Shown in pieces: positions 29,127 to 39,709 of a stretch of 64,000 nt of DNA. Every line of letters starts with the position of its first letter. The stretch's first letter is position 1. The DNA is from Mansonella perstans (Eukaryota; Nematoda; Chromadorea; Rhabditida; Onchocercidae), in the NCBI GenBank assembly GCA_037074765.1, contig JBAMDO010000576.1, positions 744,001-808,000 on the forward strand. Reading direction: 5' to 3'. A program made the position numbers and the translations under genes. The notes beneath the pieces are model-generated. The model ran no database searches. It worked only from the letters and a program-made list of their open reading frames with translations, and had not been told where the DNA came from.

Positions 29127-29387
29127 CTTTGAAATTAGTGAAAAAAATTTGTAGTTCTTCAATTTCATTCGATCGATTCATTTTCTTGCTGGATAGCAAT
29201 TTCTCAATAATTCTTACTGTACTGCCATCTGCAAGTGACCAATGGCTATGAACGGATAAATTTAAAATAGTGAAAACAGTGCAAGTCTAAAATACAGATA
29301 TGCCTGAAATAACTTTTATTTATCATTCATTGGCAACTTGGAAGTACTACGATCGTTACCTTGACAATATCCCGTCAACAGTGACAT
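29127..29387 (-). CDS. Probable rootletin 5' exons (start codon and first residues)
   Basis: Two exons with good signals: 29360-29387 (ATG then MSLLTGYCQ, donor GTAACG) and 29127-29228 (acceptor CTTGCAG, donor GTATTT). Together they read MSLLTGYCQDGSTVRIIEKL, then LSSKKMNRSNEIEELQIFF. The phases between them agree. Length, position on the same strand and a loose likeness to the start of vertebrate rootletin (MSLG... then a VIQTLESS-type helix) suggest they begin the rootletin protein. However, the second exon ends in phase 1 while the exon at 24165 needs phase 2, so at least one exon is missing or the link is wrong. They could instead belong to a separate small gene. A candidate trans-splice acceptor (TTTTCCCTAG) lies at 29446-29455. 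Confidence 0.55.
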
Positions 29388-29588
29388 TATGGCAAATTGT
29401 TGACAATCAATTTCATATAACGCTATGTTTAAAAGAATTCATTTGCTAGGGAAAATAGCAAGCAATTTGGTATTTCTATTCATAACAATAATTATACTAA
29501 AGAAATTGATAGGTAAAAGATAAGAGATAAAATGTAATATTAACATTATCTCACTAAAAATGTTAACATATAGAAATGCAATTAATTT

Positions 29589-29594
29589 TTTATT
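29589..29594 (-). terminator. Polyadenylation signal AATAAA
   Basis: AATAAA on the minus strand about 70 bases after the stop at 29664. It would serve the small membrane gene or the open frame that follows it, before the probable rootletin start at 29387. Confidence 0.4.
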
Positions 29595-29663
29595 TGAGCA
29601 TTTAACAAAATATAACAAAGTAAAGTAAAAACAATTTTGTATATTGAAAGTTTTTTTTTCGAT

Positions 29664-29930
29664 TCATTTTTTCACTTCAATCTGTTGTTGTTCATTGTTT
29701 TGCGCTTTGAATGCATTTGACAAAGATGGTGAAGTTTCTTTGTTACTGGAAAATATCCTCGAATTATAATACTTTTCATCTAAATAACTCAAAGGGTTAA
29801 GGTCACCCAATGAATCAACCCATAAATAAGGTAAAAAATGAAAAAACAATTTTGAAAAAAAAAATATAGCAAGACAGAAAACAAAAGTTATAAAAGCAGA
29901 ATGCGAAGACATGTAAAACTTGCTCATGGA
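29664..29930 (-). other. In-frame open frame directly after a stop codon
   Basis: After the TAA that ends the small membrane protein (29931-29933), the same reading frame continues open for 88 codons, with an ATG two codons later (29925-29927), and ends at 29664. It starts with a strongly hydrophobic, Phe-rich segment (AFITFVFCLAIFFFSKLFF), then a polar tail ending NNEQQQIEVKK. It may be a second small membrane protein, a readthrough extension or 3' UTR. No homologue recognised. An AATAAA signal follows at 29589-29594 (-). Confidence 0.35.
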
Positions 29931-31241
29931 TTATTTGACCTTAATCAATATTTCTCCTTCCTAGGTTAAAATTGTCATTGATATCCAGCCAGATTTTAAA
30001 GTCAAGTTTATTTATTGGTATTAAGTGCGGGAAGATTATTAAAAGAAAATGAAACAATTAATTTTTAAGCTGTTTTCTTTTTGAATTAAATTTTGAAACG
30101 TTACTTTTTGTTTTGCTTTGCCATTAAAAGTATTTACTCCATCACATGTTCCTATATTTTTCCATGATGCTTCGAATGGACCGTAATTTAATGCGACATC
30201 TGGATAATAATGACTTCTAATCTAAAAGCTTTTCATTGCTGAGCAATTGTGCAAGTTTAATTTATTGTCCACTTACGAAAGTCAATTATTTTAAGTCCAA
30301 CTATGAGTTTAAATCAAATTTCCAATGTTTTGACTTTAATATTATAGATGATTTGAAAGCAACAACATTTCGATTTTTGGCTTGAGAAGTAATTTATGCA
30401 AAACTAATCAAAGATTGATGATACACCTACAGCTTTACACATAAATACGATGATAAGCATTGCTAACATCATGCCGATAGCAACACCAATCAGAATAAAA
30501 TTAAAAATATCAATAGCTCCCATATCAGCCATTTGAGCACTTAGCGTATTAAGTGATGCCTTAAAAAAAAACAGCTCATTTTATTTTGATTAAGTAATTA
30601 TGAAAACTCAGTTTAGGAAGTTCTATAAATGTTAGATGTAAAAACTTAAGAAATATTAAAGCTGTGAAAAGTTTTGCTAAATGATAATAGAGCTAAGTAA
30701 GTAATTGATTAGACTACTATCAGATTATTTAATAATTTAAATGTTTGTATTTATGTGAATATGAAAGTATCGAATATGTTTGACGAAATCTAAACAAAAA
30801 TTTTTTGTGTAAAATGGATAAATCCATTACAATTCACAAAGTTGTTTAATCACTACTTTTGATAAAGGATGTTATAGGATTACCAATTATTATCAGTGTT
30901 GGCAACAAATTACTAAAATTCATCTTAATAATTTTACAGATAGCAATTGACAAACCATAAAACGCTCCAATATGTATGTACATAAGCAGCCACTTTGGAA
31001 AATTAATAAGCAGAAAAATGTTTGTCTTTGAATTATACCGAAAGATTTTGCATAATTTCAAGCTATTTTTTAATTTTAATGGACTTAATATCAATTTACA
31101 ATGAAATTTATTTGCATTTCACTGAATTAGAAGGAATAATTACAAATTATGCTGTTAAGTAAAAAGTATGCAAATTTTGTTGCTACCGATATTTTACCTG
31201 TCTGAAATTTGAAAGATTCTGATGAGAGGATCATGCTCCAT
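29931..31241 (-). CDS. Small single-pass membrane protein (unrecognised)
   Basis: Four exons with consistent phases: 31198-31241, 30431-30539, 30105-30221 and 29931-29960, giving exactly 100 codons (99 residues). The N-terminus is MEHDPLIRIFQISDS. A clear transmembrane helix follows (about residues 26-49: FNFILIGVAIGMMLAMLIIV), then a basic stop (CKAIRSHYY) and a polar tail containing ALNYGPFEASWKNIGTCDG. There is no signal peptide, so a single-pass protein with a short N-terminal end is likely. I do not recognise the family. The size and topology resemble KCNE-type channel subunits, but that is only a shape comparison. The start is 290 bases below the collagen stop on the same strand. Exon 2 could use a different acceptor at 30559, but that breaks phase. 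The last exon is short and the least certain. Confidence 0.6.
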
Positions 31242-31422
31242 AATATTTAGTTGTAATAAGAAGCTGTCTGCTGTTTTATTCCAAAGAAATTTTTTTTTTC
31301 TCGAGAATTTCAAAGAGAGTGAGCAAATAAATCTCTTTGACTTTCAATTAATAGCTTGAGATCAACTTATTTTCGATGTCTAACTTGTTAATTTGATGTT
31401 GTTAAATACAAATTAAATTTGT

Positions 31423-31428
31423 TTTATT
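31423..31428 (-). terminator. Polyadenylation signal AATAAA (collagen)
   Basis: AATAAA on the minus strand about 100 bases after the collagen stop codon, a normal spacing for a nematode 3' UTR. Confidence 0.6.
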
Positions 31429-31530
31429 GAATACAAACAATGTTTTTACGCATAACTAAGATATCTATATGAAACATCTATAAAACAGCAGCATTATAAA
31501 TTAGAAGTTTTGCAAATCATATCCTACATA

Positions 31531-33530
31531 TCAATAGCCAGGTGCAGTTCGCGGTGGTGGACAATGGCCGCAACTACCATCAGCACCTAAATTAAAGCTG
31601 CAAAATTAATTTGATACCAGAAGTAGATTTTAGGATTATTTAATAAGAGTATACATTTTAAAACCTTCAAATTTTCTAGCGCAGTCATTTTAAGATTTTT
31701 TAGAAAAAACTATGAAGCTTACTGATTATAAAGAATGCTTTTCTTCCCGAGAAATAAAAAAAATCTGTCTTAGTCTTTCAAATAATTATCTAAATTAATT
31801 TCCAAACCATGTGAGCCGCTCGGTCCTGGTATTCCTCTTGGTCCTCTTTTCCCAATTCTACCTCTTTTTCCACTCTGAAACATTCCTGGTATGATTATTT
31901 TAAAGAACTGCAACCAAAAGCTGGACCTTGAATTCTTAAGTAGTAATACTTCAGATGTTCCAAACAACTTACCTCGCCTCTTGGTCCTCTTGGTCCAGGA
32001 ATAGTCTGTCCACGTTTCCCTTTTGGTCCTTTCATACCAGGTGGTCCTACTGGTCCTGGAGGTCCCGGAGGACCAGCAGGTCCTTCTATTTTAATAAGTT
32101 TTCCATTCTAAATTATTGGATTATGTTGCCGAAAAATGTTACGAATGTCAAATACTAAATAACCCAAATTAGTAATGCCAAAAAACTCGACCCAATTCAT
32201 AACTTTTGCATATTAATGTGTAATAAAGTCAATGACAAACTTACAAAATATAACTTACTTCTCCTCTTTCACCCCTAGGCCCAGGATCACCCGTTTTCCC
32301 TACTGAACCCGGTTGTCCGATCATCCCTCGAGCTCCTTTTTTTCCTAAAAATGGTTTTTAAGAAAACTTTTGCAAACATTGTCAGAGTTTTACCAGCCAT
32401 TGTTAACTGCTTTAATTCTAACTTACCATCATGACCTGTTTGTCCCGATTCACCTCGAGGTCCTGGTGGTCCTTTATTACCAGCTTGTCCTGGTGGCCCT
32501 GGTGGACCAGGCATGCAAATTATGCAAGGTTCCTTTACCAAACCCTCATACGGCATTACGCTACCACTTTTTCCAGAATTGCCATGCTAGCAATAAAAAA
32601 TGTTAAAATCTAAACAGATGCTAAAATCAGAACAAGATTTTCAAGTATTACCATTATTTTAACTTTCAAAGAAAATAAAACTCCGGGAGATTCCAGCCAG
32701 TTTGTTAATCCGAATTAAACGAAACCTTTCCAGGTAGTCCATCGATACCATGCTTGCCGTCATTTCCCGATGGTCCAGGTGGACCAGGTGGTCCATGTTG
32801 ACACATACATTGCATCATCTTTACTACCACCTGCTGGTCTGGCTGGTACGCTGATGGTGGTTCGAACACGGGCTACAATTTCTAATTCCAGTTAGAAAAC
32901 CTTTTAAATTCTCAATTCAAAATTCAAATCAATATCCTAATTTTTTTAAAAACACAAAAATGAAACCGCTGCTGCAGGAGCACCATATGCGCCATTTCCA
33001 CCTGCATCACTGATAGCATCATCACGCCATTGTCCGAACAACCAACCACGTTTCTCACGTTTCCTCATCTGACGTTGATTTCGAAGAGCGTACATTTCAG
33101 ACCACATATCTCTAGAACTAATCTGAAAAAAAGAAAAACAAACGAATTCCTTCTCATGAAATAAACTTTCCGGAAACCAATAAATTCTATGCCGAAATAT
33201 CGTACTTTACAGAAGTCTGTTCCATCCAGAATTTTCGAGTGCAGTTGATGAGCATAGCTATAGAGCAGTGGCATCGTTAAAATTGCCAGTGAAACCGAAA
33301 ATATTGATAGCGCCACTGCGGCAATCGCTACATGTCGAAACTGTCTTAAAAAGAGCTTTGAAAAAATAAATTCGAAAATTTATCCACTCAGTTTATGATT
33401 TTCTATAAATCTATTCAGTTTATGATTTTAATTGCGTAATATTCTATAGGTTAGCTTGCGGGAACTAATTAATTATGCGTCGAAAAAGGTACCTGCGCAC
33501 TTCCAATTCCATCTTCAGATCCAAATTCAT
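31531..33530 (-). CDS. Cuticle collagen
   Basis: Complete gene of nine exons: 33493-33530, 33206-33344, 32967-33122, 32726-32872, 32427-32586, 32259-32344, 31973-32107, 31808-31874 and 31531-31586 (327 residues, all phases agree). It has the standard nematode cuticle collagen order. A short cytosolic start (MNLDLKMELEVRRQFRHVAI) precedes a membrane/signal-anchor segment (IAAVALSIFSVSLAILTMPL) inside the conserved N-terminal domain. A furin/subtilisin-type cleavage site, KREKR, lies at residues 80-84. Cysteine clusters QCMCQH and PCIICMPGPPG flank Gly-X-Y blocks, and the classical C-terminus is GADGSCGHCPPPRTAPGY. Such proteins are secreted by the hypodermis, trimerise and are cross-linked into the cuticle. 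The final junction uses a weak donor (GTTTGG at 31802-31807) but restores perfect Gly-X-Y spacing. Reading through that donor instead gives the tail GLEINLDNYLKD with a stop at 31770. Confidence 0.95.
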
Positions 33531-34186
33531 GATTGCAAACTAACAGTTGATAAGGTCAATCAGCAGTATTTTAAATGGGGTGCAATTTAAGAAATTTTAA
33601 TAGTGATGCATTTATGATAAATGGGGGCAGAGAATATATGTGAAATTATTGGTGAAAAGGTATATTATCTGATAACATCCAGTTGCAAAATTCAACATAT
33701 TTACACACACATGAAATTACGATGATTTCATTTATGAGTGGCCTAAATTTTTGACTGACATTTTAAAAATTTATTAAAGTATGAAATTTGACAAATGACA
33801 TAATGGAATAGTCGTATCTCAAAAGGAGAAAAAGACTCATCTTTAATTCATTCATCCAGCTCTTTATCCTGCAAATTATTAGGATTATGAGAATGTTCGA
33901 AAATCAAAAAAAAGAGAAAAATAGAAGTTTGAGAGAACTGTAATTTTGATTTTTATTTGAGTTTGAAATTTTTCCTTTTTAAATAAATTCTTAAATGAAA
34001 AAATATTCTGTCGTATTTATTATATGAAGAAAGATTTAAATGGTTTTCTTCTCACTAATAACCTTTCTTGTCATGAAGTCTTCACTGATTCATGGCATTA
34101 GGCGAAACTGCTTTAGTCTTCCAAAATATATGCCATAAAGTAGTTGTGCAGGAATAAATTCAACAAATTTTGGAATATTTTTCAAT

Positions 34187-34372
34187 ATGTTCTACGATGA
34201 TAAATTTAAGACATTTAAGCGGCAAATTCTATTTAGCCTTTCGGATGACCGTATAGTCAATGATGTTAAGATGAACACACTGATCGAAATTCATTCTCTC
34301 TCGGATAACATTGAAGAATCCATCAAAATTATTTTGAAGCAGCAAAACGAATTTAACAATGTCAAAAAGTAA
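34187..34372 (+). other. Possible small open frame or orphan exon
   Basis: A 61-codon frame on + with hydrophilic, helical composition (FSLSDDRIVNDVKMNTLIEI). The opposite strand is also open across 34229-34519 and reads plausibly, so coding direction cannot be decided. No homologue or clear splice partner. May be a relic exon. Confidence 0.2.
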
Positions 34373-34579
34373 CAAATGGTCAGTGCTGCATCGATCCCTC
34401 AAATGAAAAATATAATTAAAACATAAAAAAATTTCTTTTCTTTGATCCACTGAAGCAACCAATGGCATTTTCTCATTTTTCGGCTTACTTTGGTTAATAT
34501 AAATCCTATTTATTCTCACAGTCCAATCACTTATTATTGCGTCTCTTCTTTTGATGAAAAAAAATTTATTTACAGAAAA

Positions 34580-34756
34580 ATGATCATAAAACGATTTTTT
34601 GCATCACTTATCCTGATCCTTTGTTTAGTTCTGTTGATTAGATTACTTGTACCGACCAATGCCATTTTTGTGATAATTAAGTATGCAAAGGATATTTTCA
34701 AAAAAGTTGATCTAATTATTGCTTTTATATTATCCTTTCTTCCCATTTTATATTAA
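34580..34756 (+). other. Possible small hydrophobic open frame
   Basis: The ATG lies five bases after a TATTTACAG acceptor (34567-34575), giving a 58-residue frame that opens with a signal-anchor-like segment (MIIKRFFASLILILCLVLLI). There is no homologue, no downstream exon and the tail is low in information. Low confidence. Confidence 0.2.
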
Positions 34757-34901
34757 AAATTGATGATTTAAATTCTACTCCATTTAGAGCATTTTCTAAA
34801 AGGATCGTTTGTATTGAATATTGATGATAAAACCGCAAATAACATTTAATTTGATGATACTTTTCAAATAATTTGATTCCATTTGTTTTTTTTTTTTATA
34901 T

Positions 34902-35171
34902 TTAATTTTGGTCAGCGATGAGATAAAGATATATAGAGGTGTGAACAAAGAGAATATCGCGGCGCAATTCAGGGTCAATTGGATTATGCAGATGATCATC
35001 GTCGTCTCTATGGGGATCATAATCTTGCATAACAGATCTCTTTTTTCTGCTACTGATATCGAATGAATCAAACCGAAATAGCTCATAATAGCGAATGTTA
35101 TCATTCAGGTAGTTGGACCTAATATCATCCGTATCATCCAGGTAGTTGGACCTAAATATCGAACGTATCAT
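34902..35171 (-). other. Possible small open frame with RKKR site, arising from a tandem repeat
   Basis: An 89-codon frame whose first 25 codons are repeat-derived (RSNYLDDTDDI, RSNYLNDN). It continues with ISSRKKRSVMQDYDPHRDDD and NPIDPELRRDILFVHTSIYL. The dibasic RKKR and the acidic run look like a secreted precursor, but there is no signal peptide in view and upstream repeat copies carry stops. It could be the last exon of an unseen gene or chance. Confidence 0.25.
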
Positions 35172-35310
35172 CCAGATAGTTGGACCTAAATATCGAACGT
35201 ATCATCCAGATAGTTGGACCTAAATATCGAATGTATCATTCAGGGTATTTGAACCTAATATCATTCGTATCATTCGATTAGCTAGACCTAATATCGAACG
35301 TATCATCATC
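35105..35310. repeat. Tandem repeat, about 36-38-base unit
   Basis: About six imperfect copies containing TAGTTGGACCTAA and CGTATCATCCAG. The middle copies are nearly identical and the outer ones diverged. Unit length varies between 36 and 38 bases, so no single reading frame is kept through the array. Confidence 0.85.
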
Positions 35311-35987
35311 ATCATCATTACCGTCATTCAAACAAATCAATATCATCAGGAAATGATTTGTTAGATGACACATTTGGTAAAGTAGTAGAGGAAAGAGTTG
35401 AAGCGTCTTTTCCTTCTTCCGCTCTCATCGCATGCGCTACTCTTTCCCTTACCAACTCATTCTAATTTTATGCATTCATTGAAAAATTTTATGCATTCAC
35501 AACGGGGGCCCCCCATATATCGTAAATTTTACGACTCTGTTTTTGGAATAGTTAAGAGATAGGATTGAAGAAAAAGAAGGAGAAGTGAGGTCGAAGCCAA
35601 TAAAATAACCTCATAGCTTTGTAAAGTTGACGCATAGCTCCAATTAATGTCAATTCTTTCCTCTTTCTCATCCATTGCAATCACTTCTTTTCACCTCATT
35701 TCTCTCTTTTCCAATCCTATTATTTATACAATAGTTTTGTAGGTGGTTTGATTACCTGCATTTTATTTTATAATATAAATTAAATTTTATTTATTTGATC
35801 CTTTTAAATCATATTATAAGATATTAATTAATTATTTAAAATAAATGCAAATTGTAATTATTTATGCAAAATTGATCGAAATTTATATATTTTGTTAAAT
35901 AAATTAAACAACTAATAGTAATATTTTATTTAAAAAGTTAATTTATAGCAAAATTTAACGAATTAAACGCTAAATCAATTCTGAACA

Positions 35988-38482
35988 ATGCGATCACCAC
36001 CAATCGATCTGAATACACTTTCAATGGAATTACACAAAATTGCACAAGCTAAGTAAGTTATCATTTCAATTATTTTGAAAATATAAAATGTGAAAATTTC
36101 ATTTTACTTAGACAAGTGTTTAATTGTTATGATATAATTGAAAGCTTAATGAATTAACGACAAAGAATAATGATATCAAGTTGTTGATTACAATAGTTAT
36201 AAAATTTTGATGAACTGAATTGCTACAATGTAATGTGATTTGATAATTATTAACTTTCGAATTATATAAACTTCCCTTGCTGCTAATCTATCAACAATAG
36301 CTATTCGTAAGGATAATTATTTTTGATTGAATGATTAATCTTTCTGATCCAACCAATTATTGCCTTATTTATGCATAATAAACAAAAAAATCACTTTGAA
36401 GCATTTTACAAAAATAATTACCAGTGTTCAGGCAAATTGCAATCATAGCAGTGATTCCCAATCGGGGGTCTGCAAGAACAAAAATGTGGATTGCAAGGGC
36501 GGTGGTACCATGAATAGAAAACAGGCAGTGGCTGTTTTCTTTCCAATTAATACCTTGAAAATCTTGATTAAAATTTATTTTCTAATTAACAGAATTTATT
36601 ATTTTTGAACATTATGGTTCTACTGCAAATAAACAGCCAAATTGATCTTGATCAAGAAAAGTTTGGGCACTACTGAATTATAGCGATGATTGCAACAATA
36701 CATGTAAACAGTAATCATAATTACGAAAGTCATGAAAACTGATAAACTGATAGATGATATCGGCAAGGGATTCAGGTGATTGCAATTTCAATGGTAAACT
36801 TTGTGATAGTTTATAATCATTCTAATTCAGGACGAAGTTGGAAGATTTCACAATGAAACGTAATGAGCTGTTGGCTGAATTAGCCGATTTCCAGCAATCC
36901 AAAAAGTTCATCGAAGAGACACAAAAAACGATCAGTGATTTGAATGAAGAAAAGGATGCTCACAGCGAAATCATCCAGCAAATTAATATGGTTCATTTGT
37001 TTTAATGAATGTATTGTCTTGTTAATCACATATAAGGAGGGTCAAAGGTTGTAACTTAGTCACCTTTCGATATTTCATATAGCAGTTATATCTAATTTCG
37101 CATTTACACTAGCTGAAATCAACGTTGTTGATGTATTTTATATGACAGCATAAGATTTGTAAGATTGAGAAGCCATTTGTAAAGTGCTTCTAAATTAGGT
37201 ATCAATAGTTCTTTCTCGATTCAGGAGAAAAAATAGTTTTTGAGAACTAGTAATACTTGTAACGAATCATTATCCATTATCAGAATAATGGTACTGTCCT
37301 GATATTTATTAACGAAAATGACAGAATACCAATCCTCTGAATAATATTAACGAAATATTATATTTATGCCTGGTGTAAGAAAATATCGTCAAAAATACAT
37401 TAATTTAAAGTCTTTGGAATATGGCTCAACTTCAGAAATCTATATTTAGGATAAGCAAGAATTGGAAAAAATTATGAACTCAGCTAAGCAAGAAAAGCGA
37501 CAAATGGAAGAAAGTATTAGTCAGAAGTATGAAGAGATATTTCGGTTATTGGAACAGACCAACGAGCTATCGCGGGAAAGCGGTATTGATGAAGAAGATC
37601 TCATCTCACCATCAATCATACCACCGAATAAAATTGCTCCGTTAGCTTTATCATACAGATTAGTTCTTACAAAAAGGCATGGGAATTTGATAGAAATAAA
37701 ATGAGATATTTCCTTACTTCATGCAAAATCTTATTTAGCGCAAATAAGTGGAATTTCTTAGAAGATCAGTGATGCATTACCTTATACTACTTGCCTGTTG
37801 GTCACTTTTGTTCAGAGCAGTCAGAAAAAATCATCATCTACAAACTTATTTCTATTTGAACAAACAGCGAATCATGTTAAATGCTGAAAAAAAAAGTGAA
37901 TTTTCCAGGAATATTTCATCTGTTGGATCTTTGGCTACTTCAAGCGCAAGTGTACCATCTCTTTTGCGTCACTTTAAAGTTAATTCAGTACCAGCTGTTG
38001 TACAGCGTGCTATGTTCAATTTCGATTCCATTCTATTGCAAGCAGCAGCGCCAACAATGCCACGACCACCAACCATGCCACATCCTTTTCCAACTAGTTC
38101 ATCACTTAGCAAAGTTGATCATCAATCACCACCAATGAAGGTTCCTTTCATTTATTGGTTAATTTTAAAAAAAAAAGTGATAATTATATTATTAAATTAG
38201 AGGGAGAATTATATTATTCAGTAATGACGAATATTTTCTTCTGGAAGATTTTTTTTTTCAACGGATAATTGAAACATTCTTTGATGGTTTCCGCTAGTAA
38301 TTAACTTTGCTCTGTTCAATTTATGTGAAATATTGTTGCCTGCTGTAAAAGTAATACTTTTTTTTCAGACATGTCAGTCATGTTTCCAGCAAATCCATCG
38401 TAATGCTCCCATATGTCCAATGTGTAAAAGTAAAAGTCGATCAAAGAATCCAAAAAAACCGAAGAGGAAAGTGATGGAGTAA
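35988..38482 (+). CDS. ZC4H2 zinc-finger protein, copy A
   Basis: Five exons with matching phases: 35988-36052, 36831-36990, 37450-37640, 37909-38140 and 38369-38482 (253 residues; human ZC4H2 is about 224). The N-terminal half is coiled coil ([20 protein letters not shown], then [20 protein letters not shown]). A Pro/Ser/Ala-rich linker follows ([18 protein letters not shown]). The C-terminal finger, [20 protein letters not shown] with [16 protein letters not shown], is almost identical to the ZC4H2 signature. Ligands visible are Cys218, Cys221, Cys232, Cys235 and His226. The basic tail is a likely nuclear localisation signal. In vertebrates ZC4H2 is a nuclear factor in motor-neuron and interneuron development that works with the ubiquitin ligase RNF220 (family knowledge). 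From memory the human protein has His right after the second Cys, where this protein has Phe222. AATAAA follows at 38515-38520. Confidence 0.94.
36449..36474. mobile_element. Possible hAT-type MITE terminus
   Basis: The string CAGTGATTCCCAATCGGGGG followed by TCTGC, inside intron 1 of ZC4H2 copy A, resembles the CAGTGNTTCYCAACC...GGGTC ends of hAT elements. No matching inverted end or target duplication was identified, so this may be a fragment or chance. Confidence 0.25.
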
Positions 38483-38514
38483 AATTCATTAGTTGTATTT
38501 TAATTTATTTATGA

Positions 38515-38520
38515 AATAAA
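38515..38520 (+). terminator. Polyadenylation signal AATAAA (ZC4H2 copy A)
   Basis: AATAAA 33 bases after the stop codon of ZC4H2 copy A. The spacing fits a short nematode 3' UTR. Confidence 0.6.
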
Positions 38521-39709
38521 AAGATTTTAGATGTTTTACTCTATTGATAACAGAAATATATCGTCGTAAAATTCTACATATTTTTTACAGTAAAAAAAAA
38601 ATCCTATTCTCACATATTATGCAAGTCTGAAAGACAGTATAAATAAATATTTGAAATTCTTAAAGTTATTGACTTTAATCTTTAAACAATAATAATATTT
38701 GTTCCTTAAACAATTTTGAATTCTTATTGAAAATTTGAACATCTTCTCAACAAAAACAATAAAATAATAAATGGCCATAAATTTTATTCCGGAAAAAAAT
38801 AAATTTAAATTTTATTCATAAATTTTGTTTAAATTTTATAATATCCGGTAACAGAAAGAATTATACATAAAAATCAATGATGCAGATTATACCATAAAAA
38901 ATTATACATGATGATGAAGCATTTTATCTGAATATACATCAGGTATTTTTTCATAATCAAATTATACTTTTTTTTTTTTTTTTTTTTTTTTTGAATAATT
39001 CAAATATAATGTTAGGTGAATGCAATCAAATGCTTTTTCCGGATGTATTATTTACATTTTTTTTTTTCCTTTGATATTTCATTTCTACCATTTTACACCC
39101 CAACAATTATTCCTTCTTTCATATTCAGCATCAAACCGTTCTTCACACAGCCAAATAGATTGCATCTTCAAGCATGTCTGCTGTACCACGGGTCTATCAT
39201 CTACATAAAATGAGCCCTGTTACCATCCATCTATCTATCCATCCATCTATTTTGAACCATTTACTCGACGATACATTAAAACAGCATTCCTGCAGTGTGC
39301 AATACAACGATCATCAGAAGTGTTATTTTCTTCTATTCATCCCAACTATATTCATTTCACATTTTTTTTTTTGGCTTTTTAAATTTTCAAATGTAGAAAT
39401 TGTAGAAAATTGTAGAAATTCTTTACATAATAGAATTTGTTTCAAAAATTTGCATTGTTTAATTATTGAGGTTTAAAGTGTTTAATAGTGTTTACTGAAA
39501 TTATATAATATTGAAATATATATAGTGAACAGTTGAGAATTTATTCATTCCACACATATATAACAATTTTTATGTGCTGCAATTTCTTTTCGATTTAAAA
39601 TTGAAAGTTTTTCATTTTTTTTTTTTTGTTGCATATTAACAATAAATAAATATCTACAGCATAAAGATGTGTCCTGGATGTTGATGGAATTACTATGCTA
39701 CCATAAGTG
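38521..39709. other. Spacer between the ZC4H2 copies
   Basis: About 1.2 kb between the two tandem genes. It is AT-rich with a 26-base T run near 38970, a CATC/TATC-rich patch at 39225-39252 and no supported exon. The open frames at 39016-39476 are low-complexity and lack splice support. The promoter or trans-splice site of copy B should lie here. Confidence 0.6.

Larger units (their letters stand above)
33531..35987. other. Intergenic region between collagen and ZC4H2 copy A (divergent promoters)
   Basis: About 2.5 kb that should hold the 5' regions of the collagen (-) and the first ZC4H2 gene (+). It contains small open frames of doubtful status (34187-34372, 34580-34756 and 34902-35171), a 36-38-base tandem repeat (35105-35310) and a run GGGGGCCCCCC near 35505 that is strikingly GC-rich for this sequence. 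No TATA-like or other core promoter element can be chosen with confidence. Confidence 0.5.

Noticed and set aside
29127..29387. Treating these exons as certainly part of rootletin
   Set aside because: The phase mismatch with the exon at 24165 prevents joining without an unseen exon, so they are listed separately.
31955..32606. Plus-strand open frames across the collagen (Trp/Ser-rich and Leu/Val-rich)
   Set aside because: They are the antisense of Gly-X-Y coding exons whose splice phases close perfectly on the minus strand.
32850..32875. GGTTCGAA tRNA B-box-like string
   Set aside because: It falls inside a collagen exon coding PVFEPPSAY, with no tRNA structure around it.
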